This document shows, piece by piece, positions 1 to 10,602 of a stretch of 64,000 nucleotides of DNA. The notes beneath the pieces were generated by a model that was not told the DNA's origin, made no database searches, and was given only the letters and a program-made list of their open reading frames with translations. The position numbers were made by a program, and so were the translations under genes. Positions within the stretch are counted from its first letter, which is position 1. Each line of letters begins with the position of its first letter. The DNA is from Brevibacillus laterosporus (GTDB lineage Bacteria > Bacillota > Bacilli > Brevibacillales > Brevibacillaceae), in assembly GCA_007833815.1 (NCBI GenBank), contig CP033464.1:972501-1036500 (forward strand), given 5' to 3'.

Positions 1-821
<821 letters not shown>

Positions 822-875
822 ACATTGCCTTTATGCTGACTTTCATTATCCAGTTTTCAGGGAATAAAGATAGAA

Positions 876-908
876 GCTAGGTACCTTTTACGGTAACTAG
901 CTTTTTTG
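876..908 (+). terminator. Intrinsic terminator of the rRNA operon
   Basis: GCTAGGTACC at 876-885 pairs with GGTAACTAGC at 892-901 with one mismatch, and a T-run follows. It closes the rRNA operon and also separates it from yaaC, which converges on it from the other strand. Confidence 0.85.
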
Positions 909-922
909 GTATGTTAATTACT

Positions 923-1948
923 TTACGTAAGAAGGTGTAATTCCTGACCTACCATATAAGGAAAAAACTCCAAATGATGCTTGCAAAATTTGTCTACTAA
1001 CAGTTTTTCAGCATATTGATGTGATAAAACTAAATCTCCCCATGTTTCACTTTCATAACGACAAAGCATGCTTAGACCATAAAGCAGTAGATAATGACTT
1101 GCCAAAAAGGGAATAGGCTGATTTTGTGTGTCATTCCATAAATAAAAGTTCTTACTCTGATCCATCGAGAACAGGGGATGGTTTAAAAGAGATACTCGTC
1201 CACCTTCACAATCAAAAAACCGTACGTGCTTAGAAGAAGCTGAGGGAAGAGCCGACTCAACTTTATCCTTATCGATGTTTAGTCTATGAGTACAAAATGG
1301 TGGGAAATTTGTAGATACTTCCTTTTTTGAAGAACTACGATTTAGAAAATGGTGCAAGGTTTCATCTGAATAAGAGAGTGCTCCTTGATCTTCTTGGGAC
1401 AAGGCAAAAACAAATGGTTTCTCCGTTATGATCGGCGTAGGAATCCAAGGGCTCGATAAATGAAAATACTTCATTTCCTCACGAAGTTCAGGAAGTGATA
1501 GAAATAGGTCACCTATTCGATAACGATTGGATATGGGATGTAGCGAAAGGAGTCGACACAAATGAGGAAAGAATCCTTCCTTTTGAGGCTTCATCTCGTC
1601 ATCCAACAAATGATAGGGGCTTTTCTTAACCTTTCTCGCAGTAACACCATGCTGTAGCATACGACTATTCTGAGGGTAGCTAGGATCTTTGGATAAGACT
1701 AGCCCCTTGAGCAAATGCACACAGCCATAAAACAATAAGAGAGGTTGGATTAATAAAGGGCTTTTTGCAGCCATCTCATAGAAATGTCTAGCTTGCATCC
1801 AAGTGTATAGGAAACGTGTGCTATTTTGAAAAGCATGTTTTTCAGGATTTTCTAAGCCAATTCTGTGGTAAGAGGTAGTAAGAAAAGAACGTGAAGTAGG
1901 CTCCGTTTCCACTACGGAAAGCTGGTGCCAGACATTTTGAAAGGACAT
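923..1948 (-). CDS. yaaC: YaaC family protein
   Basis: A 341-residue protein that corresponds to B. subtilis YaaC by position (divergent from guaB, next to an rRNA operon) and by general character. Its function is not known. The first visible ATG would add 24 residues, but the start at 1948 is preferred because AAGGGG lies about 10 bases upstream. The protein is rich in His, Leu and aromatic residues, with a hydrophobic stretch around residues 80-100 but no clear signal peptide. It is transcribed towards the rRNA operon, so its 3' end meets the rRNA terminator. It could in principle be a diverged relative only, since I identify it mostly from context and recall. Confidence 0.8.
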   Translation of the reverse strand: MSFQNVWHQLSVVETEPTSRSFLTTSYHRIGLENPEKHAFQNSTRFLYTWMQARHFYEMAAKSPLLIQPLLLFYGCVHLLKGLVLSKDPSYPQNSRMLQHGVTARKVKKSPYHLLDDEMKPQKEGFFPHLCRLLSLHPISNRYRIGDLFLSLPELREEMKYFHLSSPWIPTPIITEKPFVFALSQEDQGALSYSDETLHHFLNRSSSKKEVSTNFPPFCTHRLNIDKDKVESALPSASSKHVRFFDCEGGRVSLLNHPLFSMDQSKNFYLWNDTQNQPIPFLASHYLLLYGLSMLCRYESETWGDLVLSHQYAEKLLVDKFCKHHLEFFPYMVGQELHLLT

Positions 1949-2060
1949 GGAAAAGATTACCCCTTTATATTTCGAATATTCATTTTTGTAAATAATTTTC
2001 TTATGGAATCTAAGAAACATTTATATTTTCTCCTATAAAAGCGAACAATATAAGCATTCC

Positions 2061-2090
2061 TTGACATTAAATTGAGCCGTTTGCTACACT
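2061..2090 (+). promoter_or_regulatory. Sigma-A promoter of guaB
   Basis: TTGACA at 2061-2066 and TACACT at 2085-2090 are separated by 18 bases, about 40 bases before the guaB start. Confidence 0.65.
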
Positions 2091-2125
2091 GATGAAAAGA
2101 TTTTTCGGCTGAAAGGGGTCCTTGA

Positions 2126-3589
<1,464 letters not shown>

Positions 3590-3680
3590 AAGTAGGGCAA
3601 CTATAGCTTTGCCAAGCTAATATAGCAAGGTAAGACAAAAGGGCTTGAACTGCCCCCAGTCAAGTAGACAACGGAAAAAC

Positions 3681-3724
3681 AAAAAAATCTGACACCAACT
3701 ATTTTCACATGGGTTGGTGTCTTT
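3681..3724. terminator. Hairpin at the 3' end of the IS3-type element
   Basis: GACACCAACT at 3691-3700 and its complement GGTTGGTGTC at 3711-3721 form a strong hairpin just after the orfB stop (minus strand). Read on the minus strand it is followed by TTTTTTTG, a terminator for the transposase genes. Confidence 0.6.
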
Positions 3725-3725
3725 C

Positions 3726-3853
3726 TTATGCTGCTGAATTTTGAAGGTAGTGCCTGTATTCCAAAGGCGTCATACAGTTTAGTCTTTTCTGGTATCGATG
3801 GTTATTGTAGTAAGTTATGTATTCCATAATTGCTACTTCCAATTCTTTGTATG
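3726..3853 (-). pseudogene. IS3 transposase orfB, C-terminal fragment
   Basis: Minus-strand translation gives KELEVAIMEYITYYNNHRYQ and then KRLNCMTPLEYR, the typical IS3/IS150 OrfB C terminus, ending at TAA (3726-3728). It was cut from the rest of orfB (5411-6206) by the nested IS. Removing 3854-5413 and one copy of a 2-bp repeat (TG on the plus strand) restores the frame as ..NKFNT-Y-KELEV.., so the interruption alone broke the gene. Confidence 0.85.
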
Positions 3854-5413
3854 TGAATCAATTTCATAAATCAGAGCCCTACGGGCCCAAGAGTTTTTGA
3901 GCATAGAAAAAGGAGTACCTCCCCAAATCTCTAATAAGTTAAGTGCGACCCAAACTTAAGAGGTGGTGGTGACTCCCAATGTCTATTATAAAACAAGGAA
4001 GCCTATTTGATATACAGGAATTATTCGACTTAGAACCTCCCAAACGTTTTGAGGCTATTTTCTCCACTCTTGACATTGAACCGCTTCTTTTCTCTATTTC
4101 CAAAAAGTCGATCTATGGTGCTCCTACCGAGTTGAATTATGCTGCCATGCTATATTCTCTGGTCGCTCGAATCGTAGAACGAATTCCCACTGTGAAAGAT
4201 TTACGAAAACGACTAAAACATGACTTTATCTTTCGAATGGAATGCGGTTTTCTGTTTTCTGACAATCTTCCTTCCGAGGCATCGTACTCTCGTCTCGTTC
4301 AGAAGCTTTCTGAAACAGCACACCTCAATAAAGTCCAAGACAAGTTACTGTTGCAAGCGATACAGGAAGGGTTCATAGGCGATGAAGCAATTGCCATCGA
4401 TGCAACCCATTTTGAATCCCGTGATCGAGGTGTGGCAAAAGAAAAAAAGACGAAACCAGAATTGAAAAAACGTGGACGTAAATCAAAAGCAGAAAAAGAT
4501 ATCTACGACAAGCAAAAGCAAGAAAAGGAAGCCCAGAAGTCCTTATATGAAAAAACCATTGCAGCTCAACTGGATGTGACGTTGGAGGACCTACGGTACC
4601 AAGTTCCTATCAAACCTGCTTGGGGAATAAAGAAAAATAGTGATGGAAAGAACATGTTTTGGTTTGGATACAAAGCTCATCTTGCAGTCAGTACGAAAAG
4701 TCAATATATTCTTTGCTCCCTCATGTCCTCTGGAAGTATGAACGATGGGAAAGCAGCGATTCCTTTGTTGAAAGGAATTCAAACTGTCCTTCCCAATCAC
4801 ATGCGATATGCAATCATGGATGCGGGATATGACTATGTCCCGATCTATCAACAAATCGGACGAATGAACGCACAAGCGATTATTGCTTACAACAAGCGGA
4901 ATGAAGGAGAAATGGTTGGATTCGATTCACATTTTGCGCCAACTTGTGTCCGAGAATGCTCTTATCGTTACGACAGTTATGATAAGAAGTACAAAACGTT
5001 GAAATTTGTACGGCCAAAAGAATGTAAAGACTGTCCATTGAATCAGGATTCTCTCTGTCAAAAAGTCTATAAAATTAAGGCTGAAACCGATCTTCGAAAG
5101 TACACCGCGCCAGCCAGAGGAACAAAAACGTGGGAAGAACTATATGACCAGAGAACAGCCGTAGAGCGAGTACATGCTTATTTGAAGGAGTTCTTTCAGC
5201 TAAACAATGTCCGATATCGCACAGGAAAGAGGGCAAAAGTCCATTTTGACTTGGTTACTCTTGTTTATAATGCATCCAAGTTAGCAGTGGATCGAATTCG
5301 TAGGAACTGGCAAGTAGGATGAAAGTAGCAGCTTAATTTTTTCAAAAAAACAGCATTAATCCCGTAGGGATAGTCTAATTATTTTTGGAAAAAGCCTTTA
5401 TGAAATTGATTCA
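3854..5413 (+). mobile_element. Nested DDE insertion sequence (IS1182/IS4-like)
   Basis: A 1560-bp element bounded by perfect 17-bp inverted repeats: TGAATCAATTTCATAAA at 3854-3870 and its complement at 5397-5413. It holds one intact transposase gene. The flanks share only TG (3852-3853 and 5414-5415), so the target duplication is at most about 2 bp. It sits inside orfB of the IS3-type element and so arrived later. Both open frame and perfect ends suggest a recent and possibly still mobile copy. Confidence 0.85.
3979..5322 (+). CDS. DDE transposase of the nested IS
   Basis: A 447-residue transposase. DDE candidates: Asp in IAIDATHFE (about residue 142), Asp in AIMDAGYD (about 278), and Glu in RTAVERVHAYLKEF (about 398). 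A lysine-rich linker (about 151-195) separates the N-terminal domain from the catalytic core, and a cysteine cluster CKDCPLNQDSLC at about 352-363 resembles a zinc knuckle of IS1182-type enzymes. Start ATG has AGGTGGTGGTGA upstream. The exact IS family needs an ISfinder search; IS1182 or a close IS4-superfamily group is my best estimate. Confidence 0.85.
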   Translation: MSIIKQGSLFDIQELFDLEPPKRFEAIFSTLDIEPLLFSISKKSIYGAPTELNYAAMLYSLVARIVERIPTVKDLRKRLKHDFIFRMECGFLFSDNLPSEASYSRLVQKLSETAHLNKVQDKLLLQAIQEGFIGDEAIAIDATHFESRDRGVAKEKKTKPELKKRGRKSKAEKDIYDKQKQEKEAQKSLYEKTIAAQLDVTLEDLRYQVPIKPAWGIKKNSDGKNMFWFGYKAHLAVSTKSQYILCSLMSSGSMNDGKAAIPLLKGIQTVLPNHMRYAIMDAGYDYVPIYQQIGRMNAQAIIAYNKRNEGEMVGFDSHFAPTCVRECSYRYDSYDKKYKTLKFVRPKECKDCPLNQDSLCQKVYKIKAETDLRKYTAPARGTKTWEELYDQRTAVERVHAYLKEFFQLNNVRYRTGKRAKVHFDLVTLVYNASKLAVDRIRRNWQVG

Positions 5414-6206
5414 TGTATTAAATTTATTGAGATAATACATCTCGGATTTTATCATTCCCCAAAACGATTCCATCGGTCCATTGTCTATGCATCTAGATAC
5501 CCTCGACATGCTTTGTATCATTCCTGCGTCGTCCAGTTTCTTTTTGAACATTTTGTTCGTATATTGGAATCCTCGGTCACTATGAAAGATGGGTTTAGCA
5601 TTAGGATATGATTGATGTGCGATATCAAAAGTTCTAAACACAAGTTCATTGTTGTTGGAATGCCCTACCACAAAAGAAACAATACTTTTATCTGACAAAT
5701 CCATGATTGCACTCAAATAAGCCTTGCTTTGAAGGCCATACTTCATTTCCGTCACGTCAGTGAGCCATTTTGTACCGAATCCGTCGGATTCGAAATCTCT
5801 GTTCAAAATATTTTCCGTCGTAATTTGAGGAGTTGACGGAATGTAACTTTTCTTCTTCCTGCGGCATACTGATTTTATTTGTAAGATTCTCATGAGTCTG
5901 TATATCCGTTTATGGTTAACAGTAAGATTGTGTTGTCGGTTTAGTTTGATTGTCATCTGACGATATCCAAGGATCCCATTTCTTTCTTCATAGGCATCCT
6001 TAATCATGGGAAGCAACTCTTTGTTGAATTTCTCGTTATGGCTTTCTTTCCTATTTAGCCATTTATAATACGAAGAACGTTGAATTCCCATGTTTTCACA
6101 GAGTAGACTTATGGGATATGATTTACTTTCATGAAGATCACGTATTGCAAGATATACAGGTTCATATCGGACTTGGCTTAGAATCGCCTCCTTTGGATTT
6201 CGTCCA
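5411..6206 (-). pseudogene. IS3 transposase orfB, N-terminal and catalytic part
   Basis: The -1 frame relative to orfA is open from the slippery site near 6208 and ends at a TGA created by the nested IS at 5411-5413. The rve integrase-core motifs are all present: WLTDVTEMK (first Asp), HSDRGFQYT (second Asp) and GPMESFWG (Glu). HTH-like residues at the start (MGIQRSSYYKW) are typical of IS150 OrfB. Only about 40 C-terminal residues are lost, now at 3726-3853. Activity of the truncated product is doubtful but its catalytic triad is intact. Confidence 0.85.
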
Positions 6207-6861
6207 GCTTTTTTAATAAATCAATCTCCATTTGCTTTCTTCTGTTCTCAGCTTGAAGCAGCTTATTTTGTGCCCTCAGCTTCTCCACTTCGGACATCTC
6301 ATCTTCAGATTTTCGCTTTCCACGTTTATCCTGAAGTGCATCTACACCAGATTTAATGTATTTATTTGTCCAAGAATAAACTTGCTGATAGGATACCTGA
6401 AATTTCTGTGCGGTTTGGGCGTAATTGTGTTGATGTTCTATACAGAATCTGACGATTTCAATTCTTTCATCGTAAGTAGTTGCTCGTCCTTTTGTCATGA
6501 TTGGTGTTCCTCCTGTGCCGCAAGCTTTCGGCTTCTCATGACCATTATACTTCAGGATCCAGTTACGCAGTTGGCGGGTTGATTTGATGCCATATCTTTT
6601 ACATATATCCATGTGAGAACCACGACTAGCCAGATAATCCTCGACAGCTGTTTTCTTTAATTCTGTGGAATAGGAGGAGTTCTTGGATGTATTGAGCAAT
6701 CCGTTTGGACCTAATGATTGATAAGTTTGAAGCCATTGTTTAATAGATGGAAAGGAAACATCTAGAAGATTTGCTAAATGATTAAGCGAATCTTCCCCAC
6801 GAAGATATTTTTCAATAGCTGCAATCTTTTCTGACCCAGATATTTTTGCTTTATGGGACAT
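6178..6861 (-). CDS. IS3-family transposase OrfA
   Basis: A 227-residue DNA-binding subunit. It has two helix-turn-helix units (about residues 1-60 and 115-175, the second with YAQTAQKFQVSYQQVYSWTN) and a C-terminal leucine-zipper region (VEKLRAQNKLLQAENRRKQ, about 195-215), as in IS150-group OrfA. The start has AAGGAGGAGC upstream. Near its end a run of six A followed by G (minus strand, 6214-6208; AAAAAAG) is the classic slippery heptamer that gives OrfAB fusion by -1 frameshifting. Confidence 0.9.
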   Translation of the reverse strand: MSHKAKISGSEKIAAIEKYLRGEDSLNHLANLLDVSFPSIKQWLQTYQSLGPNGLLNTSKNSSYSTELKKTAVEDYLASRGSHMDICKRYGIKSTRQLRNWILKYNGHEKPKACGTGGTPIMTKGRATTYDERIEIVRFCIEHQHNYAQTAQKFQVSYQQVYSWTNKYIKSGVDALQDKRGKRKSEDEMSEVEKLRAQNKLLQAENRRKQMEIDLLKKLDEIQRRRF

Positions 6862-6924
6862 AAAAATGCTCCTCCTTGTAAGGAAACAGTTATATTATTT
6901 CAACTGTCTACCACAAGGGGAGCA

Positions 6925-7260
6925 TATCAGCTTTCCATTTGGAGGTCCTTTTGTTTTTTATGAATCACAGGTGAATGTAATAGTAGGTATAGAGTATTGC
7001 GCTTCACTAAAGATTACGGACCCTAGAGACTGAATTTATTTCCTAATAAAAAAAGTAAAATCTGTATCAAAACATGCTACTAGAACGTCAGGTAAAAAGA
7101 AGGGTTTTTATGCTGGTTAGCTTTACCAACAAATTTTCTGGATGAGATGCATATAGTGCTCTTCAAACAACGGCTTTTAGTATGATAGACTAAAGATTGT
7201 GTTCAACAGGAAAAAAGAAGAAAAAGAACATTTTCAAAAAGTAGGGGAGTGATTGTAGAC
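6925..7260 (+). other. Intergenic region ahead of dacA
   Basis: The first 30 bases are the right half of the guaB terminator. The rest is AT-rich with no convincing gene. TATGAT at about 7182-7187 could be a -10 for dacA, but its -35 is weak. AGGGGAG at 7243-7249 is the dacA ribosome binding site. Confidence 0.5.
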
Positions 7261-8556
7261 ATGATGCACAAATGGACAGCAAGAGTAAACAAACTTTTAT
7301 TAGCTGGTGCGATTGGCATGCTATCCATTGTGGGGGGAGCTATGCAGGCTTCTGCTGCTGGGACAGTTGCCAATCTTGATCTAAAGGTGAAATCAGCAAT
7401 CTTGGTAGAGGCTTCTACAGGAAAGATATTGTACAGTACAAATCCAGACGTACCATTGCCACCAGCTAGTATGACTAAAATGATGACCGAATATCTGGTA
7501 CTTGAAGCTGTTAAGACCAACAAAATTAAAATGGACGAACTAGTACCTGTTAGTGACTATGCTTTCTTTATTGCAAAAATTAAGGATTCAGCAGGCGTTT
7601 ACTTAAATGCTGGAGAAAGTCACAAGGTAAGTGAATTATATAAAGCTATGGCTATTGCTTCAGCTAATGATGCTACAGCTCTTTTAGCAGAAAAAGTCGG
7701 CGGTTCTGAAGCCAACTTTGTAGCCATGATGAATAAAAAAGCTCAAGAATTTGGGATGAAAAATACGTTTTTTGTTACATCGACTGGTTTGCCTGCTAAT
7801 GAATTAGGTCCTTTTTCACCGGCTGACACAAGCAAAGATAACGTGATGTCTGCACGTGATGCAGCTATTTTGGCAGATCATTTAGTGACTGACTATCCAG
7901 AGGCACTAGATATTTCTAAAATGCCGCGGTTAGTGTTCCGGGAAGGTCAAAAAGATGAGAGCAAGCTAGCAAACAATAACTGGATGCTTCCAGGATTGCC
8001 AAGTGAGACGCTTGGAGTAGATGGACTTAAAACTGGTTATACACAAGAAGCTGAATATTGTTTTACTGGAACGGCTAATCGTGATGGAATGCGTTTAATT
8101 ACGGTTGTTATGGGAGCCAAAACAAAAACAAGTCGTTTTGAAGAAACCAAAAAGTTGTTAAATTATGGATATTCTACCTACAAAGCCACAGAGAAGCTGG
8201 GTAAAGGTGTACCTGTAGCAGGATTTGAGAATGCACCTATTAAAAAGGGTGTACAGCTAGAAGTGCCAGCTATTACCGCTAAATCGGTCAATGTTATCGG
8301 TAAAATCGGAGAAGAAGCCAAAGTAACGCCTCGTGTAGAGTATAAAGATTTGACAGCGCCTATTAAAAAAGGCGATGTGATTGGAAAGGTATACCTTGAT
8401 ACAGAAGGAAAAAGCGATTATTTGTTGCCAAGTAATCAAAAAGGCGGAGTAGATCTTATAGCTACTGAAGATGTGGAAGAAGGTAGTTGGATTCGCTTGT
8501 TCTTTAGAAGTATCTTCGAGTTTATTGCTAGTCTGTTTAAAAGTATTGTTGGGTAG
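7261..8556 (+). CDS. dacA: D-alanyl-D-alanine carboxypeptidase (PBP5)
   Basis: Removes the terminal D-Ala from peptidoglycan pentapeptides at the outer membrane face. With ATG at 7261 the protein has 431 residues: a signal peptide (KLLLAGAIGMLSIVGGAMQASAA), then the peptidase S11 domain with SMTK (nucleophile Ser70), SAND (SxN motif) and LKTGYT (KTG motif). A PBP5 C-terminal beta domain is followed by an amphipathic tail, IFEFIASLFKSIVG, that would anchor it to the membrane. A GTG at 7249 would add four residues, but AGGGGAG at 7243-7249 points to the ATG. Confidence 0.96.
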   Translation: MMHKWTARVNKLLLAGAIGMLSIVGGAMQASAAGTVANLDLKVKSAILVEASTGKILYSTNPDVPLPPASMTKMMTEYLVLEAVKTNKIKMDELVPVSDYAFFIAKIKDSAGVYLNAGESHKVSELYKAMAIASANDATALLAEKVGGSEANFVAMMNKKAQEFGMKNTFFVTSTGLPANELGPFSPADTSKDNVMSARDAAILADHLVTDYPEALDISKMPRLVFREGQKDESKLANNNWMLPGLPSETLGVDGLKTGYTQEAEYCFTGTANRDGMRLITVVMGAKTKTSRFEETKKLLNYGYSTYKATEKLGKGVPVAGFENAPIKKGVQLEVPAITAKSVNVIGKIGEEAKVTPRVEYKDLTAPIKKGDVIGKVYLDTEGKSDYLLPSNQKGGVDLIATEDVEEGSWIRLFFRSIFEFIASLFKSIVG

Positions 8557-8620
8557 TATAGGAGAATAGCATAGAACAAAACAGAACTTTAAAAGAAGGC
8601 AAATATTCTGTCAAGATATG

Positions 8621-8649
8621 TTGTCTACTTTTTCTGATTGGTTTACAAT
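8621..8649 (+). promoter_or_regulatory. Promoter of pdxST
   Basis: TTGTCT at 8621-8626 and TACAAT at 8644-8649 with a 17-base spacer, about 60 bases before pdxS. Confidence 0.5.
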
Positions 8650-8711
8650 GAAAACAATGTTTCAAATCTAATTCTTTTGTAGGGATGTTCACTTATAGGG
8701 GAGGCTCACTG

Positions 8712-9596
8712 ATGGTACAGGTAGGTACAGATCGTGTTAAACGTGGAATGGCAGAAATGCAAAAAGGCGGCGTTATTATGGACGTTGTCAATGCTGAGCA
8801 AGCTAAGATTGCGGAAGCTGCGGGTGCAGTAGCCGTTATGGCACTGGAACGCGTTCCATCTGATATTCGTGCGGCTGGTGGAGTAGCGCGCATGGCCGAT
8901 CTAGGAATTGTAGAGGAAGTACTAAAATCCGTTTCTATTCCTGTAATGGCAAAAGCACGTATCGGTCATTTTGTAGAAGCACGTGTCCTTGAATCTATGG
9001 GAGTAGATTATCTTGATGAAAGTGAAGTACTTACTCCTGCTGATGACTTGTACCATATTAATAAAAAAGATTTCACAGTACCATTCGTTTGTGGTGCACG
9101 TGATCTAGGTGAAGCTCTTCGTCGTCTTGGAGAAGGTGCATCTATGATTCGTACAAAAGGGGAACCAGGAACAGGAAACATTGTTGAAGCTGTTCGCCAT
9201 ATGCGTACGATGCAAGCACAAATGCGTAAAGTACAAAGCATGTCTTATGATGAATTAATGGCGGAAGCAAAAAATCTTGGAGCTCCGTATGAATTGTTAG
9301 AGCAAGTTCACAAAACAGGTAAGCTTCCGGTTGTAAACTTCGCGGCAGGTGGAGTAGCAACACCAGCTGATGCTGCTTTGATGATGCAATTAGGCGCAGA
9401 TGGCGTATTTGTAGGTTCTGGTATCTTTAAATCAGAGAATCCTGAAAAATTCGCTCGTGCTATTGTAGAAGCAACAACACACTACACTGATTATGAACTG
9501 ATTGCACGCGTTTCTAAAGATCTTGGTTCTGCGATGACAGGGATCGAAATCTCCAAGTTGCCGCAAGCTGAGCGCATGCAAGAGCGCGGTTGGTAA
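8712..9596 (+). CDS. pdxS: Pyridoxal 5'-phosphate synthase, PdxS subunit
   Basis: Synthase subunit that makes PLP from ribose 5-phosphate, glyceraldehyde 3-phosphate and ammonia supplied by PdxT. The 294 residues equal the usual length. A (beta/alpha)8 barrel with Asp24, Lys81 (in VMAKARIGH) and Lys148 (in [11 protein letters not shown]) carries the active site. The start is ATG at 8712 after TAGGGGAGG; an upstream ATG at 8685 would add nine residues absent from the family. pdxT follows one base after the stop, so the pair is co-translated. Confidence 0.98.
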   Translation: MVQVGTDRVKRGMAEMQKGGVIMDVVNAEQAKIAEAAGAVAVMALERVPSDIRAAGGVARMADLGIVEEVLKSVSIPVMAKARIGHFVEARVLESMGVDYLDESEVLTPADDLYHINKKDFTVPFVCGARDLGEALRRLGEGASMIRTKGEPGTGNIVEAVRHMRTMQAQMRKVQSMSYDELMAEAKNLGAPYELLEQVHKTGKLPVVNFAAGGVATPADAALMMQLGADGVFVGSGIFKSENPEKFARAIVEATTHYTDYELIARVSKDLGSAMTGIEISKLPQAERMQERGW

Positions 9597-9597
9597 T

Positions 9598-10200
9598 ATG
9601 AGCAAGCCAAGAATTGGTGTTCTCGCCTTACAAGGTGCGGTTGCAGAACATATGCGCATGCTTGAGTTGGCAGGTGCTGAAGCTGTAGCAATTAAAAAGG
9701 TGGACGAGCTATCTGAAGTAGATGGTTTGGTCATTCCGGGTGGCGAGAGTACAACCATCAGCAAGCTCATGCATAAATATGGCTTTATAGATGCTATTCG
9801 TCAATTTGCGTCTGAGAAAAAACCCGTTTTTGGAACATGCGCAGGGGCCATTTTAATTGCAAATGAGATTGAACATGCACCAGAGGCTCATCTAGGTTTA
9901 ATGGAAATGAAAGTGGCACGTAATGCTTTTGGGCGTCAAAAGGAAAGCTTTGAAATCAAGATGCCGATTGCTGGCGTAGCTCCTGACTTTCCAGCGGTCT
10001 TTATCCGCGCACCTCTTATCCTGCAAGTCAGCGATAAAGGTGAAGTGTTAGCGAAACATGAAGATAATATTGTAGCGGCTCGCCAAGGGCAATTTTTGGC
10101 AGCATCTTTTCATCCAGAACTAACGGATGATTATCGAATGCATAAATACTTTTTAGATATGGTGAAAGAATATCAAACAACAGGGAAAGCATCCGTATAG
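9598..10200 (+). CDS. pdxT: Pyridoxal 5'-phosphate synthase, glutaminase subunit PdxT
   Basis: Class I glutamine amidotransferase of the PLP synthase complex; releases ammonia from glutamine and channels it to PdxS. 200 residues. The catalytic triad is visible: Cys81 in FGTCAGAI, His172 and Glu174 in FHPELT. The PGGESTT oxyanion motif is at about 48-54. The start follows the pdxS stop by one base. A terminator lies at its end (10186-10216). Confidence 0.97.
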   Translation: MSKPRIGVLALQGAVAEHMRMLELAGAEAVAIKKVDELSEVDGLVIPGGESTTISKLMHKYGFIDAIRQFASEKKPVFGTCAGAILIANEIEHAPEAHLGLMEMKVARNAFGRQKESFEIKMPIAGVAPDFPAVFIRAPLILQVSDKGEVLAKHEDNIVAARQGQFLAASFHPELTDDYRMHKYFLDMVKEYQTTGKASV

Positions 10201-10216
10201 GGTGCTTTCTTCTTTT
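10186..10216 (+). terminator. Terminator of pdxST
   Basis: GAAAGCATCC and GGGTGCTTTC pair around a short loop and are followed by TTCTTTTC. The stem overlaps the pdxT stop codon. Confidence 0.65.
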
Positions 10217-10257
10217 CAAAATAAAACAGAGCGTGTAAAATGAACATAGAGCACTGT

Positions 10258-10286
10258 TTGCAATTGATTACATCATGTAGTACATT
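10258..10286 (+). promoter_or_regulatory. Promoter of the serS leader
   Basis: TTGCAA at 10258-10263 and TACATT at 10281-10286 with a 17-base spacer, placing transcription start near 10293, at the beginning of the T-box leader. Confidence 0.5.
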
Positions 10287-10293
10287 TAAATGA

Positions 10294-10583
10294 CAAGAAA
10301 CACCCATAAAGAACATGTTGATAAGAAATAGTACTCTGTTTCAATTGGTCAAGAGAGTCGATGGTTGGTGTGAATCGACCCAATGGGCAGAAGAATCCAT
10401 CTTTGAGTGGTAAAGGACATAACTTTGCCCGGTCGCGCGTACCGTTATTTACGTGGAATGAAGAGGATAAGACCAGCGTACTTGCTTGGTTTAGGCAAGG
10501 CAATAAGGCTTATCAATGAGGGTGGCAACGCGGAGTTAACATTCGTCCCTGTTAGATGGGATGGGTGTTTTTTATTTTGTCTA
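10294..10583 (+). promoter_or_regulatory. T-box leader of serS
   Basis: A tRNA-sensing riboswitch that lets transcription continue when uncharged tRNA-Ser is abundant. The T-box core TGAGGGTGGCAACGCGG lies at 10517-10533, and a terminator hairpin with TTTTTTATTTT follows at about 10537-10578. The likely specifier codon is TCC at 10396-10398 in the stem I loop. The boundaries are approximate because stem I was judged by eye. Confidence 0.88.
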
Positions 10584-10602
10584 AAATTTGGAGGGGTTTT
10601 AC

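Larger units (their letters stand above)
3651..6924 (-). mobile_element. IS3-family (IS150-like) insertion sequence, interrupted
   Basis: Imperfect terminal inverted repeats: TGCCCCCAGTCAAGTAGACA at 3651-3670 and, on the minus strand from 6924, TGCTCCCCTTGTGGTAGACA (14 of 20 identical). Between them lie orfA and orfB on the minus strand with the usual overlapping -1 arrangement. A second IS (3854-5413) splits orfB. Without it the element is about 1.7 kb. No target-site duplication is visible: the flanks are GAAC on the left and TATC on the right. Confidence 0.85.
3634..6957 (+). terminator. guaB terminator split by the IS nest
   Basis: ACAAAAGGGCTT at 3635-3646 and AGGTCCTTTTGT at 6943-6954 are complementary (8 Watson-Crick pairs, then wobbles), and the right half runs into TTTTTT. 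Read together without the intervening 3.27 kb they make a normal intrinsic terminator just after guaB. The IS3-type element (3651-6924) therefore seems to have landed in the hairpin loop. The coordinates span both halves. Confidence 0.6.
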
